Positions 1-7,313 of a stretch of 21,476 nucleotides of DNA are shown here, piece by piece. Below the pieces are notes generated by a model. It was not told the DNA's origin, ran no database searches, and was given only the letters and a program-made list of their open reading frames with translations. Where the stretch lies: assembly GCA_002731665.1 (NCBI GenBank), contig PCCJ01000118.1:1-21476 (forward strand), given 5' to 3'. The first letter of the stretch is position 1, and the number at the start of each line of letters is the position of its first letter. The DNA is from Actinomycetota bacterium. GTDB lineage: Bacteria > Actinomycetota > Acidimicrobiia > Acidimicrobiales > Poriferisodaliceae. Made by a program: the position numbers and the translations under genes.

Positions 1-2
1 CA

Positions 3-575
3 GTTGACAAGGAAACACTTTTAGAATGCACAGATATAGCGTTTCAAGCACCTACAGGATCCAATGTTCAAGGTTGGCATTTCCTGTTTGTCGAAGACCC
101 TGAAAAAAAGCGGCAACTAGCTAATCTTTACGGACAAGGGTATGACCCGTACGTTAGCGCACCGCCGCGCGAGTACCCACCTGGCGACATAAGAGCAGAA
201 CGCGCCCAGTTTGTCCGAGGCTCCTCAAAACACCTTAGAGACGTTTTTCACGAAGTTCCCGTTCTTCTAGTCCCGTTAATGCAAGGTCGCATAGAAGGCG
301 AAGATTGTTTCGGTCAAGCATCTAAATGGGGTTCGATAATACCCGCTGTTTGGAGTTTTATGCTCGCAGCGCGAGAACGTGGACTTGGTTCGGCCTGGAC
401 AACGCTACATCTGCCATTTGAAAAAGAAGCTGCTGAAATTCTAGGCATTGACTATAATTCGTGGACACAGGTCGGCTTATTTCCAATAGCTCACACGATT
501 GGAACCGACTTCAAGAAGGCGCCTCGTTTAGACACGCAGGGGCTAGTAAGTTTCGACACATTTGGCAATAACTAG
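3..575 (+). CDS. Nitroreductase family protein, 5'-truncated by the window edge
   Basis: The reading frame is already open at base 3 and runs to a TAG at 573-575, so the N-terminus lies outside the window; 190 residues are visible. An early APTGSNVQGWHF segment matches the FMN/substrate-binding start of nitroreductase-fold proteins (a small side chain, then N-x-Q-x-W). A later segment, AWTTLHLPFEKEAAEILGI, matches the family's typical C-terminal region. Members are FMN-dependent NAD(P)H oxidoreductases, usually cytoplasmic homodimers, reducing nitro, quinone or other electron-poor compounds; the actual substrate cannot be told. A start at the internal ATG 279 would discard the conserved N-terminal flavin motif, so it is not the true start. 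An 80-base gap with inverted repeats separates it from aconitase. Confidence 0.85.
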   Translation, partial: VDKETLLECTDIAFQAPTGSNVQGWHFLFVEDPEKKRQLANLYGQGYDPYVSAPPREYPPGDIRAERAQFVRGSSKHLRDVFHEVPVLLVPLMQGRIEGEDCFGQASKWGSIIPAVWSFMLAARERGLGSAWTTLHLPFEKEAAEILGIDYNSWTQVGLFPIAHTIGTDFKKAPRLDTQGLVSFDTFGNN

Positions 576-588
576 CCAGACCAAACGG

Positions 589-621
589 CTTTAGTCCTCT
601 AAACATCTAAAGTCTTTTAGA
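589..621. promoter_or_regulatory. Tandem inverted repeats (TTTAG/CTAAA, TCTAAA/TTTAGA) upstream of aconitase
   Basis: Two short palindromes sit side by side: TTTAG (590-594) with CTAAA (599-603), each side of TCCT, then TCTAAA (606-611) with TTTAGA (616-621), each side of GTCT. Their centres are about 17 bases apart. They end 34 bases before the aconitase ATG. Possible roles are a double operator for a dimeric regulator or a pair of small hairpins in the 5' leader. No convincing sigma-70-type promoter could be placed here, so the function is inferred only from position and symmetry. Confidence 0.4.
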
Positions 622-655
622 CACAGGATCTGATCTTAATTACAAAGGAACCCTT

Positions 656-2935
656 ATGGCTGTCGCTGCCAGCACTCCAATCGAACTAATCGAAGCGGTC
701 TATTCAAACCTTCCCAAAAATCTCGCTTGGGGCAGATCTAAGCTAGGAAGATCGCTAACGCTCGCCGAGAAGGTACTTATAAATCACTTATCGAACCAGG
801 ATCAAGATCTTGAACGTGGCCAAAGCTACGTTGATCTTCTACCTGACAGAGTAGCGATGCAAGATGCCACTGCCCAGATGGCTTGGCTGCAATTTATGAC
901 CGCTGGACTTCCTCAGGTTGCGGTTCCAACGACCACGCATTGTGACCATCTAATTCAGGCTCGAGAAGACGGTAAGACTGACCTAGTAGTCGCATCAGAG
1001 AACAACGAAGAAGTCTATGATTTCCTTCAAAGTGTATGTGCCCGGTATGGAGCCGGATTTTGGAAACCAGGAAGCGGAATCATACATCAGGTTGTACTTG
1101 AACAATACGCATTCCCTGGCGGGATGATGATTGGAACCGATAGTCACACTCCTAATGCCGGTGGCCTCGGAATGATCGCTGTAGGAGTCGGAGGTGCCGA
1201 CGCCGTAGACGTTATGACAGGTTTCTCTTGGAATGTTCGTTGGCCAAAGAGCATAGGCATCAAACTGACAGGAAGCCTCTCCGGATGGACCGCTCCCAAA
1301 GATATAATCCTCAAAGTCGCGGAAGTTCTGACGGTTGAGGGTGGAACGGGTGCGATCGTTGAATACTTCGGCCCTGGAGCAAATTCAATAAGTTGCACCG
1401 GTAAAGCAACAATTTGCAATATGGGTGCTGAAATTGGAGCTACTACTTCCCTATTTGGATATGACGAAGCGATGGGAAGGTACCTTAAGTCAACAGGCCG
1501 CTCTGACGTAGCCCAAGCAGCTGACAAAGTCGCTGAGCACCTTCGTGCCGATGACGAGGTCACCGAGAATCCGCACAAGTATTATGATCAGGTCATAGAA
1601 ATAGACCTTTCGTCCCTGACCCCACACATAAACGGACCACACACTCCAGACCTTGCACGCGAGGTAAAAGCATTAGGGTCAGAAGCAGCGGCTAAAGGAT
1701 GGCCTAACTCAATTAGCGCAGCCCTTATAGGCAGTTGCACTAACTCAAGCTACGAAGATATAACACGAGCAGCCAGTATCGCGCGCGAGGCAGCTCAAAA
1801 GGGACTAGCAGTTAAAACTAAGCTATTGATAACTCCCGGATCAGAACAGGTGAGAGCAACAATCGAACGAGATGGACTTCTTGCAGATTTCGAGGCTCTG
1901 GGAGCCACAGTTCTCGCCAATGCTTGCGGACCATGCATTGGGCAATGGGACCGTTCGGCAGAAACCGAGCACGAAAAAGGAACACCTAACGTAATCGTTA
2001 CTTCCTACAACCGTAACTTCCCGAAGCGAAACGATGGAGACCCAGAAACGCTTGCATTTGTTACATCTCCTGAAACCGTAATGGCCCTGGCATTAGCCGG
2101 AACGGTTGACTTCGATCCTATAGAGGGAACTCTTACTAACGATCATGGCATTGAGGTCTCGCTCTCTGTTCCAGTCGGAATTGAGCTGCCACCTGATGGC
2201 TTTGACCCGGGGGAAAGTACCTTCGTTCCTCCTCCAGTCGATGCAAGCGAAATCACTGTCGCAGTCTCCCCTACGTCTGACCGACTGCAGCTTCTAGAAG
2301 CTTTTGAGTCTTGGGATGGTAACGACTACACCGATTTGCCTATCTTGGTAAAGGCTCAAGGAAAGTTCACGACCGATCACATTTCGATGGCTGGTCCGTG
2401 GTTAAAATATCGTGGTCACCTTGAGAATATTTCGGGCAATCTGTACCTGGGAGCTGTAAATGCTTTCAGCGGCTACGAAGTTGGTCACGGAAAAAATCAA
2501 TTGACTGGCGACACCCAAACTTTTCCTGAAATAGCTCGTTCCTACCACCAGGCATCCCAGAACTGGGTTGTTATAGGTGATCAAAACATGGGAGAAGGTT
2601 CGAGTCGCGAACATGCCGCTATGGAACCAAGATTCAGAGGTGGACTCGTAGCTATAGCGAGGTCGTTTGCGAGAATTCATGAGACGAACTTGAAGAAACA
2701 GGGCATGCTGCCGTTGACTTTCGCAAATCCATCTGATTATGACCGGATCCAAGAGGATGACCGCATCGCAGTTCCGGGGCTCTCAGGTCTCACCCCAGGA
2801 GTGCCTCTCACTGTAGACGTAACTAGCGGTAGCGGCGAGGTGTGGTCTTTTACCGCCAACCACACATATAGCGATGAACAGATCGAATGGTTCAAAGCTG
2901 GCTCGGCACTCAACGTAATCAAGGCTTCTCTGTAA
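656..2935 (+). CDS. acn: Aconitate hydratase, mitochondrial type
   Basis: Aconitase isomerises citrate to isocitrate in the TCA cycle, using a [4Fe-4S] cluster. The protein has 759 residues, the length of the mitochondrial-type family (about 750-780), unlike the longer AcnA/IRP type (about 900) or AcnB. Stretches such as [30 protein letters not shown] and [18 protein letters not shown] closely match the animal mitochondrial enzyme. The cluster ligands are visible at C361 (GSCTNSS), C424 and C427 (CGPC). The active-site SSREH motif begins at residue 649, in the C-terminal swivelling domain. The ATG at 656 is preceded by AAAGGA at a normal distance. It is transcribed alone or after the nitroreductase gene; the minus-strand RNA gene beyond its end converges on it. 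All key residues are intact. Confidence 0.97.
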   Translation: MAVAASTPIELIEAVYSNLPKNLAWGRSKLGRSLTLAEKVLINHLSNQDQDLERGQSYVDLLPDRVAMQDATAQMAWLQFMTAGLPQVAVPTTTHCDHLIQAREDGKTDLVVASENNEEVYDFLQSVCARYGAGFWKPGSGIIHQVVLEQYAFPGGMMIGTDSHTPNAGGLGMIAVGVGGADAVDVMTGFSWNVRWPKSIGIKLTGSLSGWTAPKDIILKVAEVLTVEGGTGAIVEYFGPGANSISCTGKATICNMGAEIGATTSLFGYDEAMGRYLKSTGRSDVAQAADKVAEHLRADDEVTENPHKYYDQVIEIDLSSLTPHINGPHTPDLAREVKALGSEAAAKGWPNSISAALIGSCTNSSYEDITRAASIAREAAQKGLAVKTKLLITPGSEQVRATIERDGLLADFEALGATVLANACGPCIGQWDRSAETEHEKGTPNVIVTSYNRNFPKRNDGDPETLAFVTSPETVMALALAGTVDFDPIEGTLTNDHGIEVSLSVPVGIELPPDGFDPGESTFVPPPVDASEITVAVSPTSDRLQLLEAFESWDGNDYTDLPILVKAQGKFTTDHISMAGPWLKYRGHLENISGNLYLGAVNAFSGYEVGHGKNQLTGDTQTFPEIARSYHQASQNWVVIGDQNMGEGSSREHAAMEPRFRGGLVAIARSFARIHETNLKKQGMLPLTFANPSDYDRIQEDDRIAVPGLSGLTPGVPLTVDVTSGSGEVWSFTANHTYSDEQIEWFKAGSALNVIKASL

Positions 2936-2984
2936 CGTCCTTTGTCGCTCTGGCAACGAGAACCAACCGAAGTCAATTTTAATT

Positions 2985-3030
2985 CAAAGTCCCGAATGGC
3001 TTTGCTATTTGCTAAGACTTTGGGCTTTTA
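2985..3030 (+). terminator. Possible weak stem-loop after aconitase
   Basis: CAAAGTC (2985-2991) can pair with GACTTTG (3016-3022) around a 24-base loop, followed by GGCTTTTA. The loop is long and the T-run has only four Ts, so this is at best a weak terminator for the aconitase transcript. It lies between aconitase and the convergent small RNA. Confidence 0.25.
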
Positions 3031-3073
3031 CAGACAGCCTCGATGCCATAGATACTCATTTTGCACTTAGCCT

Positions 3074-3110
3074 AAAAAGAGGAAACCGACCCGGGGGGCG
3101 GGTCGGTTTC
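3074..3110 (-). terminator. Intrinsic terminator of the 6C-type RNA
   Basis: The perfect 11-bp stem GAAACCGACCC/GGGTCGGTTTC closes a GCCCCCC loop and is followed on the minus strand by CTCTTTTT. This is a classic Rho-independent terminator whose loop also carries the second six-cytosine run. On the plus strand no T-run follows the hairpin, which sets the direction of the RNA gene. Confidence 0.85.
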
Positions 3111-3220
3111 AGAGGTTTCGCACAGCGGGGGGCGCTTGCGACCTCGGCTGACTGGACTAAGGGAAGTCCTAATCAGTGGGTATTGTTAAGCAACTTTGGG
3201 GGAAGTTGTGATCTCAACAC
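3074..3220 (-). ncRNA. 6C-type C-rich small RNA with extra hairpins
   Basis: Read on the minus strand, this gap folds into four consecutive stem-loops. From 5' to 3': a 6-bp stem (3208-3191) with loop CCCCCA; a stem of 5+4 bp with an internal loop (3176-3148) and loop TCCCTT; a 13-bp bulged stem (3145-3112) capped by a run of six C; and a perfect 11-bp stem (3110-3082) with loop GCCCCCC, followed by CTCTTTTT. Two adjacent hairpins each showing six cytosines are the definition of the actinobacterial 6C RNA family. In mycobacteria that RNA (also called B11) is thought to act on mRNAs through its C-rich loops, which suit pairing with G-rich ribosome-binding sites. A promoter lies at 3254-3226, so the transcript should start near 3218-3220 and be about 145 nt. 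The two upstream hairpins go beyond the basic two-hairpin motif. Family identity comes from remembered features, not a covariance search. Confidence 0.82.
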
Positions 3221-3225
3221 TCTTT

Positions 3226-3254
3226 ATATTAGTTACCGATCGGTCATCTATCAA
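3226..3254 (-). promoter_or_regulatory. Sigma-70-type promoter of the 6C-type RNA
   Basis: On the minus strand TTGATA (3254-3249, five of six matches to the -35 consensus) is followed after exactly 17 bases by TAATAT (3231-3226, with the important first, second and last bases of the -10). Transcription would start about seven bases on, near 3219, eleven bases before the first hairpin. The -35 element overlaps the ATCTAT repeat that may bind the neighbouring LysR protein. Confidence 0.6.
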
Positions 3255-3293
3255 GCAGCAATCATAGATACTTTCCATCTATTTTACAGATAG
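3246..3293. promoter_or_regulatory. Repeated ATCTAT/ATAGAT boxes, likely LysR-type regulator sites
   Basis: ATCTAT (3246-3251) pairs with ATAGAT (3264-3269) across 12 bases. It is followed by ATCTATTTTACAGAT (3277-3291), a symmetric box that contains the T-N11-A pattern (3278-3290) expected for LysR-type regulators. The array lies just upstream of the lysR-like start at 3311 and overlaps the -35 of the divergent small-RNA promoter. This is the usual place for a LysR recognition site plus activation site between a regulator and its divergent target. Binding itself is inferred. Confidence 0.5.
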
Positions 3294-3310
3294 TAAGTTA
3301 CGCTTGGGTC

Positions 3311-4228
3311 ATGGATATAAAACAGCTCGACGCCCTAACAGCCGTGGCCGAGTACGGACGTTTCTCAACCGCTGCCCGCGCTCTCAATACAGTTCAATCA
3401 AATATTTCGACTCACATCGCTCGACTTGAGAATGAACTCGGCGCAATTCTTATAGATCGAAGCGCAGGTTTATTAACTTCAGAAGGGCAAGTTGTTCTAA
3501 CCCGAGCACGCCGAATCAACGCCGAACTCGAAGCCATGCGCGATGACGTGGCCTCTATGAGCTCACATGTGACCGGCAAGGTCAGCTTAGGAATTATTGG
3601 AGCTACCGGAAGATGGCTTCTCCCTGCACTCCTCGATGACTTAAGCAACCAGTACCCCGACGTGGAAGTAAGAGTTATCGACTCGACCACAACAGCTCTC
3701 ATCCCATTACTCGAAACCGGCGACATCGACCTGGCTGTCATCAACACGCCATTAACGCATGACGAACTCACTACTAGCCCACTTTTCGAGGAAGAATTAG
3801 TTGTTGTAACTCCATCTTCACACCCGTTAGCAAGTGAAGGCGACAGAACAGTCGATTTCCAGGAACTCCAAAAACACAAACTTTTGTTAGGCCCGCGAGG
3901 CTCAAACTTAAGAGATCTAATCGATACTGCGGCTCGCCAACAAGGGGTAAATCTTTCCACTCTCGCAGAATTAGACGGGATTCGCCTTGCTGCAACACTC
4001 GCATTCCAGGGCTACGCTCCGGCTATCGTTCCAGTCACCGCTATTCCTGCTTGGGCTCTTAGAGGAGAATGGAGAGTGCTCAATATCGAGAGCATTCCTC
4101 CACGCCTTGTCGGTTTAGCAATACGTCGAAGAGGCATGCTGTCTCCAGCAGGAAACGCCATGCGAGATGCACTACGTGCCGCAGTCCGTTTCCAAGCCCC
4201 ATCTATTGAAGGCTTAATAGCAATTTAA
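3311..4228 (+). CDS. LysR-type transcriptional regulator
   Basis: The 305-residue length is typical of LysR-type regulators. The N-terminal winged helix-turn-helix is clear: LDALTAVAEYGRFSTAARAL, then residues 26-44 ending NISTHIARLENEL, and an IDRSAGLLTSEGQ wing. It is followed by a linker helix (about residues 60-85) and a periplasmic-binding-like effector domain (about 90-295) starting near GKVSLGIIGATGRWLLP. The effector cannot be deduced. The ATG at 3311 has no clear Shine-Dalgarno sequence and is kept because it begins the conserved domain. The gene faces a 6C-type RNA across a set of inverted repeats and lies 45 bases upstream of a carboxyltransferase gene in the same direction, so it may regulate either or both. 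LysR-type proteins commonly repress themselves and activate a divergent neighbour. Confidence 0.95.
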   Translation: MDIKQLDALTAVAEYGRFSTAARALNTVQSNISTHIARLENELGAILIDRSAGLLTSEGQVVLTRARRINAELEAMRDDVASMSSHVTGKVSLGIIGATGRWLLPALLDDLSNQYPDVEVRVIDSTTTALIPLLETGDIDLAVINTPLTHDELTTSPLFEEELVVVTPSSHPLASEGDRTVDFQELQKHKLLLGPRGSNLRDLIDTAARQQGVNLSTLAELDGIRLAATLAFQGYAPAIVPVTAIPAWALRGEWRVLNIESIPPRLVGLAIRRRGMLSPAGNAMRDALRAAVRFQAPSIEGLIAI

Positions 4229-4273
4229 CTAACTTGCACCCACTCGACTCCTTCTGCCGCCTACGCTGAGTTT

Positions 4274-5623
4274 GTGACCGAATTACTCGCCTTAGAAATC
4301 AGACAAGGAGTCCCCGGAGAAGTAACCGCCGGATTGTTTGACCTAGATGGCCGGTCTGTAATTCTTATTCGAGCAGACACTCCCACTCGAATGGGCGCCC
4401 TCACCCCTGAAGATGGTAAAACTATTACCAACGCTCTGGAAATGGCACTAGCCAAAAGACTTCCAGCGATTCTCCTACTCGCGTCCAGCGGAGCAGATGC
4501 CAATCATGGGGTGGCGGCACTTCATGGCTGGGGAACTGCTGCGCGCGTCCTTTCTAAGTGCTCCGGTGTAATCCCTGTTATTGCCGCCGTAACTGGCCCA
4601 GCGGTTTCCGGCACTGCATTACTAATAGGTCTTGCCGACATAGTTGTCATGACAGAAACTGCATATGCCTTTGTAAGCGGTCCGATACCAGTTCGTCAGA
4701 TGACCGGAGTACAGATAAACCAACAAGAACTCGGAGGCGCCGACGTTCACCATCGAGAGACCGGAGTGGCCAGCGTTATCGTCTCAGACGATGAAGTCCT
4801 TCAGACTATAGCTGAGATCTTGCAGTTTTTCCCCGACTGCAACGCTCTAGAAGCTCCGAAAATTGCAACTAACGACCTAAACGATCGACTAACTCCCGAA
4901 GCTTCAGACGTTCTCCCCGAAACACCTAGCGGTTCATACGACGTACGTGAAATAATCCGACACATCGCCGACGATAATTACTTTGTTGAACTCAGGTCAG
5001 GTTGGGCCACTAACCTCGTCACAGGACTTGCATCATTTGGTGGACGGTCAGTCGGAGTCGTCGCAAATCAACCGATTTCAATCGCCGGTACTTTAGATAT
5101 CCCCGCTAGCCAAAAAGGCGCACGATTTGTCGCTATGTGCGACGCATTCAACCTTCCGCTCATAACGCTTGTCGACACGCCAGGCTTCTATCCTGGCAAA
5201 GATCTCGAATGGCGAGGAATGATTCGCCATGGTGCTCAACTCGCCTTTGCTTATGCACGAGCAACTGTTCCGCGTATCGCAATTGTTTTACGCAAGTCAT
5301 ATGGTGGCGCTTTCATCGTGATGGACTCAAAAACAATCGGAAACGACGCATACCTAGCCTGGCCAACAGCCGAAATTGCAGTCATGGGCGCCACACAAGC
5401 AGCTCAGATCTTACGAAGAGGCGCAAGCGACGCCGAAATCGAGGAATACGTTGCAGAATACGATTCAACGTATTTAAACCCCTACATAGGCGCTGAAAGG
5501 GGCTTCGTCGATGCAGTGATCGATCCAAAGCGCACACGACTGGAACTCATCGACTTGCTCGACCTACTCAGCACCAAGAAAGAGAAAATTCCAGTGAGGC
5601 GTCACGACAACTCGCCACTATAG
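4274..5623 (+). CDS. Short, divergent acyl-CoA carboxylase carboxyltransferase (beta) subunit
   Basis: The 449-residue protein has two crotonase-like halves, like the beta subunits of acetyl-/propionyl-CoA carboxylases, which move CO2 from biotin to an acyl-CoA. The C-terminal half is well conserved: LVDTPGFYPG (299-308), IRHGAQLAFAYARATVP (317-333) and RKSYGGAFIVM (340-350). The N-terminal half is changed: where the family usually has SGGARIQEG it has SSGADANHG (71-79), and the usual CAGGA oxyanion segment reads AVSGT (110-114). It also lacks the first 60-80 residues of the usual 510-540. The frame is open back only to the LysR stop, with no ATG, GTG or TTG before the GTG at 4274, so the short N-terminus is real. 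No biotin carboxylase or biotin carrier gene is in the window. It could carboxylate an unusual acyl-CoA or be a decarboxylase component. Confidence 0.85.
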   Translation: MTELLALEIRQGVPGEVTAGLFDLDGRSVILIRADTPTRMGALTPEDGKTITNALEMALAKRLPAILLLASSGADANHGVAALHGWGTAARVLSKCSGVIPVIAAVTGPAVSGTALLIGLADIVVMTETAYAFVSGPIPVRQMTGVQINQQELGGADVHHRETGVASVIVSDDEVLQTIAEILQFFPDCNALEAPKIATNDLNDRLTPEASDVLPETPSGSYDVREIIRHIADDNYFVELRSGWATNLVTGLASFGGRSVGVVANQPISIAGTLDIPASQKGARFVAMCDAFNLPLITLVDTPGFYPGKDLEWRGMIRHGAQLAFAYARATVPRIAIVLRKSYGGAFIVMDSKTIGNDAYLAWPTAEIAVMGATQAAQILRRGASDAEIEEYVAEYDSTYLNPYIGAERGFVDAVIDPKRTRLELIDLLDLLSTKKEKIPVRRHDNSPL

Positions 5624-5961
5624 TCAAGAAAGCTTCAAGCAAAATCTACATACGCGGATAGCGCAGCTCAAAGCGTGAGAGTAAAGGTATGGGGGAAAAC
5701 AAGAATCAAAACCGTAGGTCGTCGTTGCAGCAACAAGAATCACATTAGGAACACTTACTTATTTTGCAATCTCGCAGGTGCTTAGGGCTTAGAGCTGATG
5801 CAGCCCATTTCAACAAATCATTTTATTTAGAAACTAGTTTCATCCAAATAGGTAAAGATAATTAAGGTAAGATACTTTTCCAAACGGGGGAATTCGGACA
5901 GTGCAACGACGCACCACATGTCCATTCTCGAGTAGACGTAAGCAAAGACGAAGGACAACAC
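5624..5961. other. Intergenic region before citrate synthase
   Basis: This 338-base stretch has no convincing gene; the best plus-strand ATG frame (from 5689) is 19 codons. It contains two direct repeats, GGTAAAGATA (5851-5860) and GGTAAGATA (5866-5874), inside an A/T-rich block (about 5820-5880) where a promoter is likely, with GATAAT (5857-5862) or TAAGAT (5868-5873) as possible -10 elements. No good -35 was found for either. A ribosome-binding AAGGA (5951-5955) precedes the next start. No strong terminator for the carboxyltransferase gene was seen. Confidence 0.4.
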
Positions 5962-7233
5962 ATGGCCGAAGAGAGTTTCACGATTATCGACAACAGATCC
6001 GGGAACGAGGTGACCGTGCCGATAGTTGATGGAACTATTTCATCTGCGGCTCTACGTCAGCTTGACAAAGGCATGTGGTTCTATGATCCGGCCTACCTAT
6101 CAACTGCTAACTGCGACAGCAAAATAACTTTTATCGACGGTGCCGAAGGAATTTTACGCTATCGCGGCTACCCCATTGAACAACTCGCTGACGGTTCATC
6201 ATTTTTAGAGGTCTGCTACCTGCTTCTTCATGGTGAGTTACCAACGCAAGCACAATCAGACGTTTGGGTCGATCACATAACTAACCACACTTATGTGCAC
6301 GAAAACATTGCAAGATTCATGCAAGGTTTTAGGTACGACGCCCACCCGATGGGAACTCTGGTTTCTACAGTTGCTGGTCTCTCAACCTTCTACCCAGAAG
6401 CCAAAGATATTGACGACCCGCACAATCGCATGATTCAAATCATTCGGTTAATCGCCAAAATGCCTACAATGGCTGCCTTTGCATACAAAAACCGTCTCGG
6501 CTTACCTTACGAGTACCCAGTAAATAATCTAGGATATACAGGCAACTTCCTACGAATGATGTGGAACGTCGCTGACCCTAGTTTTGAGCCAGATCCAATA
6601 CTTACCAAAGCGTTAGATGTCTTGTTTATTTTGCATGCCGATCATGAGCAAAACTGTTCCACCACGACAATGAGGACCGTTGGCTCAAGCCAGGCAGATC
6701 CTTATTCGGCCGTAGCAGCTGCGACCTGCGGTCTCTATGGGCCATTACATGGCGGCGCTAATGAAAAAGTTATACGAATGCTCCACGAAATTGGAAGCTA
6801 CGAAAATGTCGACGCATACGTGGAAAAAGTAAAATCTGGCGAGATGTTACTGCAAGGTTTCGGGCACCGAGTTTACAAAAACTATGACCCACGAGCGAAG
6901 ATCATCAAACAAACTGCTGATCAAGTATTCAAAGTCACGGGTATGAATCCGCTGTTGGACATCGCCATGAAGCTCGAGGAAGTTGCTCTAAGCGACCCAT
7001 ACTTCGTTGACCGTAGCCTCTACCCAAATGTTGACTTTTACTCAGGTTTGATTTACGAAGCCATGGGATTCCCTATGGATATGTTTACAGTTCTATTTGC
7101 TATCGGCCGAACTCCAGGGTGGTTAGCCCATTGGCAGGAAATGCTGGATGATCCGGAGCAAAAAATCTATCGACCAAGACAAAAATATACGGGTCCGGCT
7201 GAACGTTCATATGTTGCTATAGGCGACCGATAA
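5962..7233 (+). CDS. gltA: Citrate synthase, type II (GltA-like)
   Basis: Citrate synthase condenses oxaloacetate and acetyl-CoA to citrate at the entry of the TCA cycle. At 423 residues it fits the long, hexameric, bacterial type II enzyme (E. coli GltA has 427). The N-terminal beta domain includes DGAEGILRYRGYPIEQLA. All three catalytic residues are visible: H263 in GPLHGGANE, H302 in GFGHRVYKNYDPRAK and D358 in NVDFYSG. The ending IGRTPGWLAHWQE, then IYRPRQKYTG, is standard. The ATG at 5962 has AAGGA seven to eleven bases upstream. A 338-base leader region with direct repeats suggests its own promoter. It may supply citrate to the aconitase about 3 kb upstream. Confidence 0.98.
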   Translation: MAEESFTIIDNRSGNEVTVPIVDGTISSAALRQLDKGMWFYDPAYLSTANCDSKITFIDGAEGILRYRGYPIEQLADGSSFLEVCYLLLHGELPTQAQSDVWVDHITNHTYVHENIARFMQGFRYDAHPMGTLVSTVAGLSTFYPEAKDIDDPHNRMIQIIRLIAKMPTMAAFAYKNRLGLPYEYPVNNLGYTGNFLRMMWNVADPSFEPDPILTKALDVLFILHADHEQNCSTTTMRTVGSSQADPYSAVAAATCGLYGPLHGGANEKVIRMLHEIGSYENVDAYVEKVKSGEMLLQGFGHRVYKNYDPRAKIIKQTADQVFKVTGMNPLLDIAMKLEEVALSDPYFVDRSLYPNVDFYSGLIYEAMGFPMDMFTVLFAIGRTPGWLAHWQEMLDDPEQKIYRPRQKYTGPAERSYVAIGDR

Positions 7234-7289
7234 ACGCCACAATTGAAGAACTAAGGCTCCACTAGAATATCTATGCATATAGGCCGCCA

Positions 7290-7313
7290 CATGACTATCC
7301 TCTCCTAGTCATG
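7290..7313. promoter_or_regulatory. 8-bp perfect inverted repeat over the acyl-CoA dehydrogenase start codon
   Basis: CATGACTA (7290-7297) and TAGTCATG (7306-7313) are perfect inverted copies separated by TCCTCTCC. The right arm contains the initiator ATG (7311-7313) itself. As DNA it could be an operator for a dimeric repressor such as the TetR-family regulators that often control acyl-CoA dehydrogenase operons. As RNA it would hide the start codon in a hairpin. There is no Shine-Dalgarno sequence in the loop. Confidence 0.45.

Noticed and set aside
1144..1578. Long antisense frame inside aconitase
   Set aside because: It is a shadow of the strongly conserved aconitase frame and its translation has no family features. 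The same holds for antisense frames inside the LysR, hydratase, helicase and MFS genes.
3082..3208. Reading the hairpin array as a plus-strand riboswitch for the LysR gene, or as RNase P, SRP or tmRNA
   Set aside because: The T-run follows the hairpins only on the minus strand, a good promoter is on the minus strand, and none of the conserved core motifs of those RNAs are present.
3009..3293. Plus-strand 94-codon frame in the gap after aconitase
   Set aside because: It runs straight through the hairpins of the minus-strand small RNA, has no Shine-Dalgarno sequence and its translation resembles no family.
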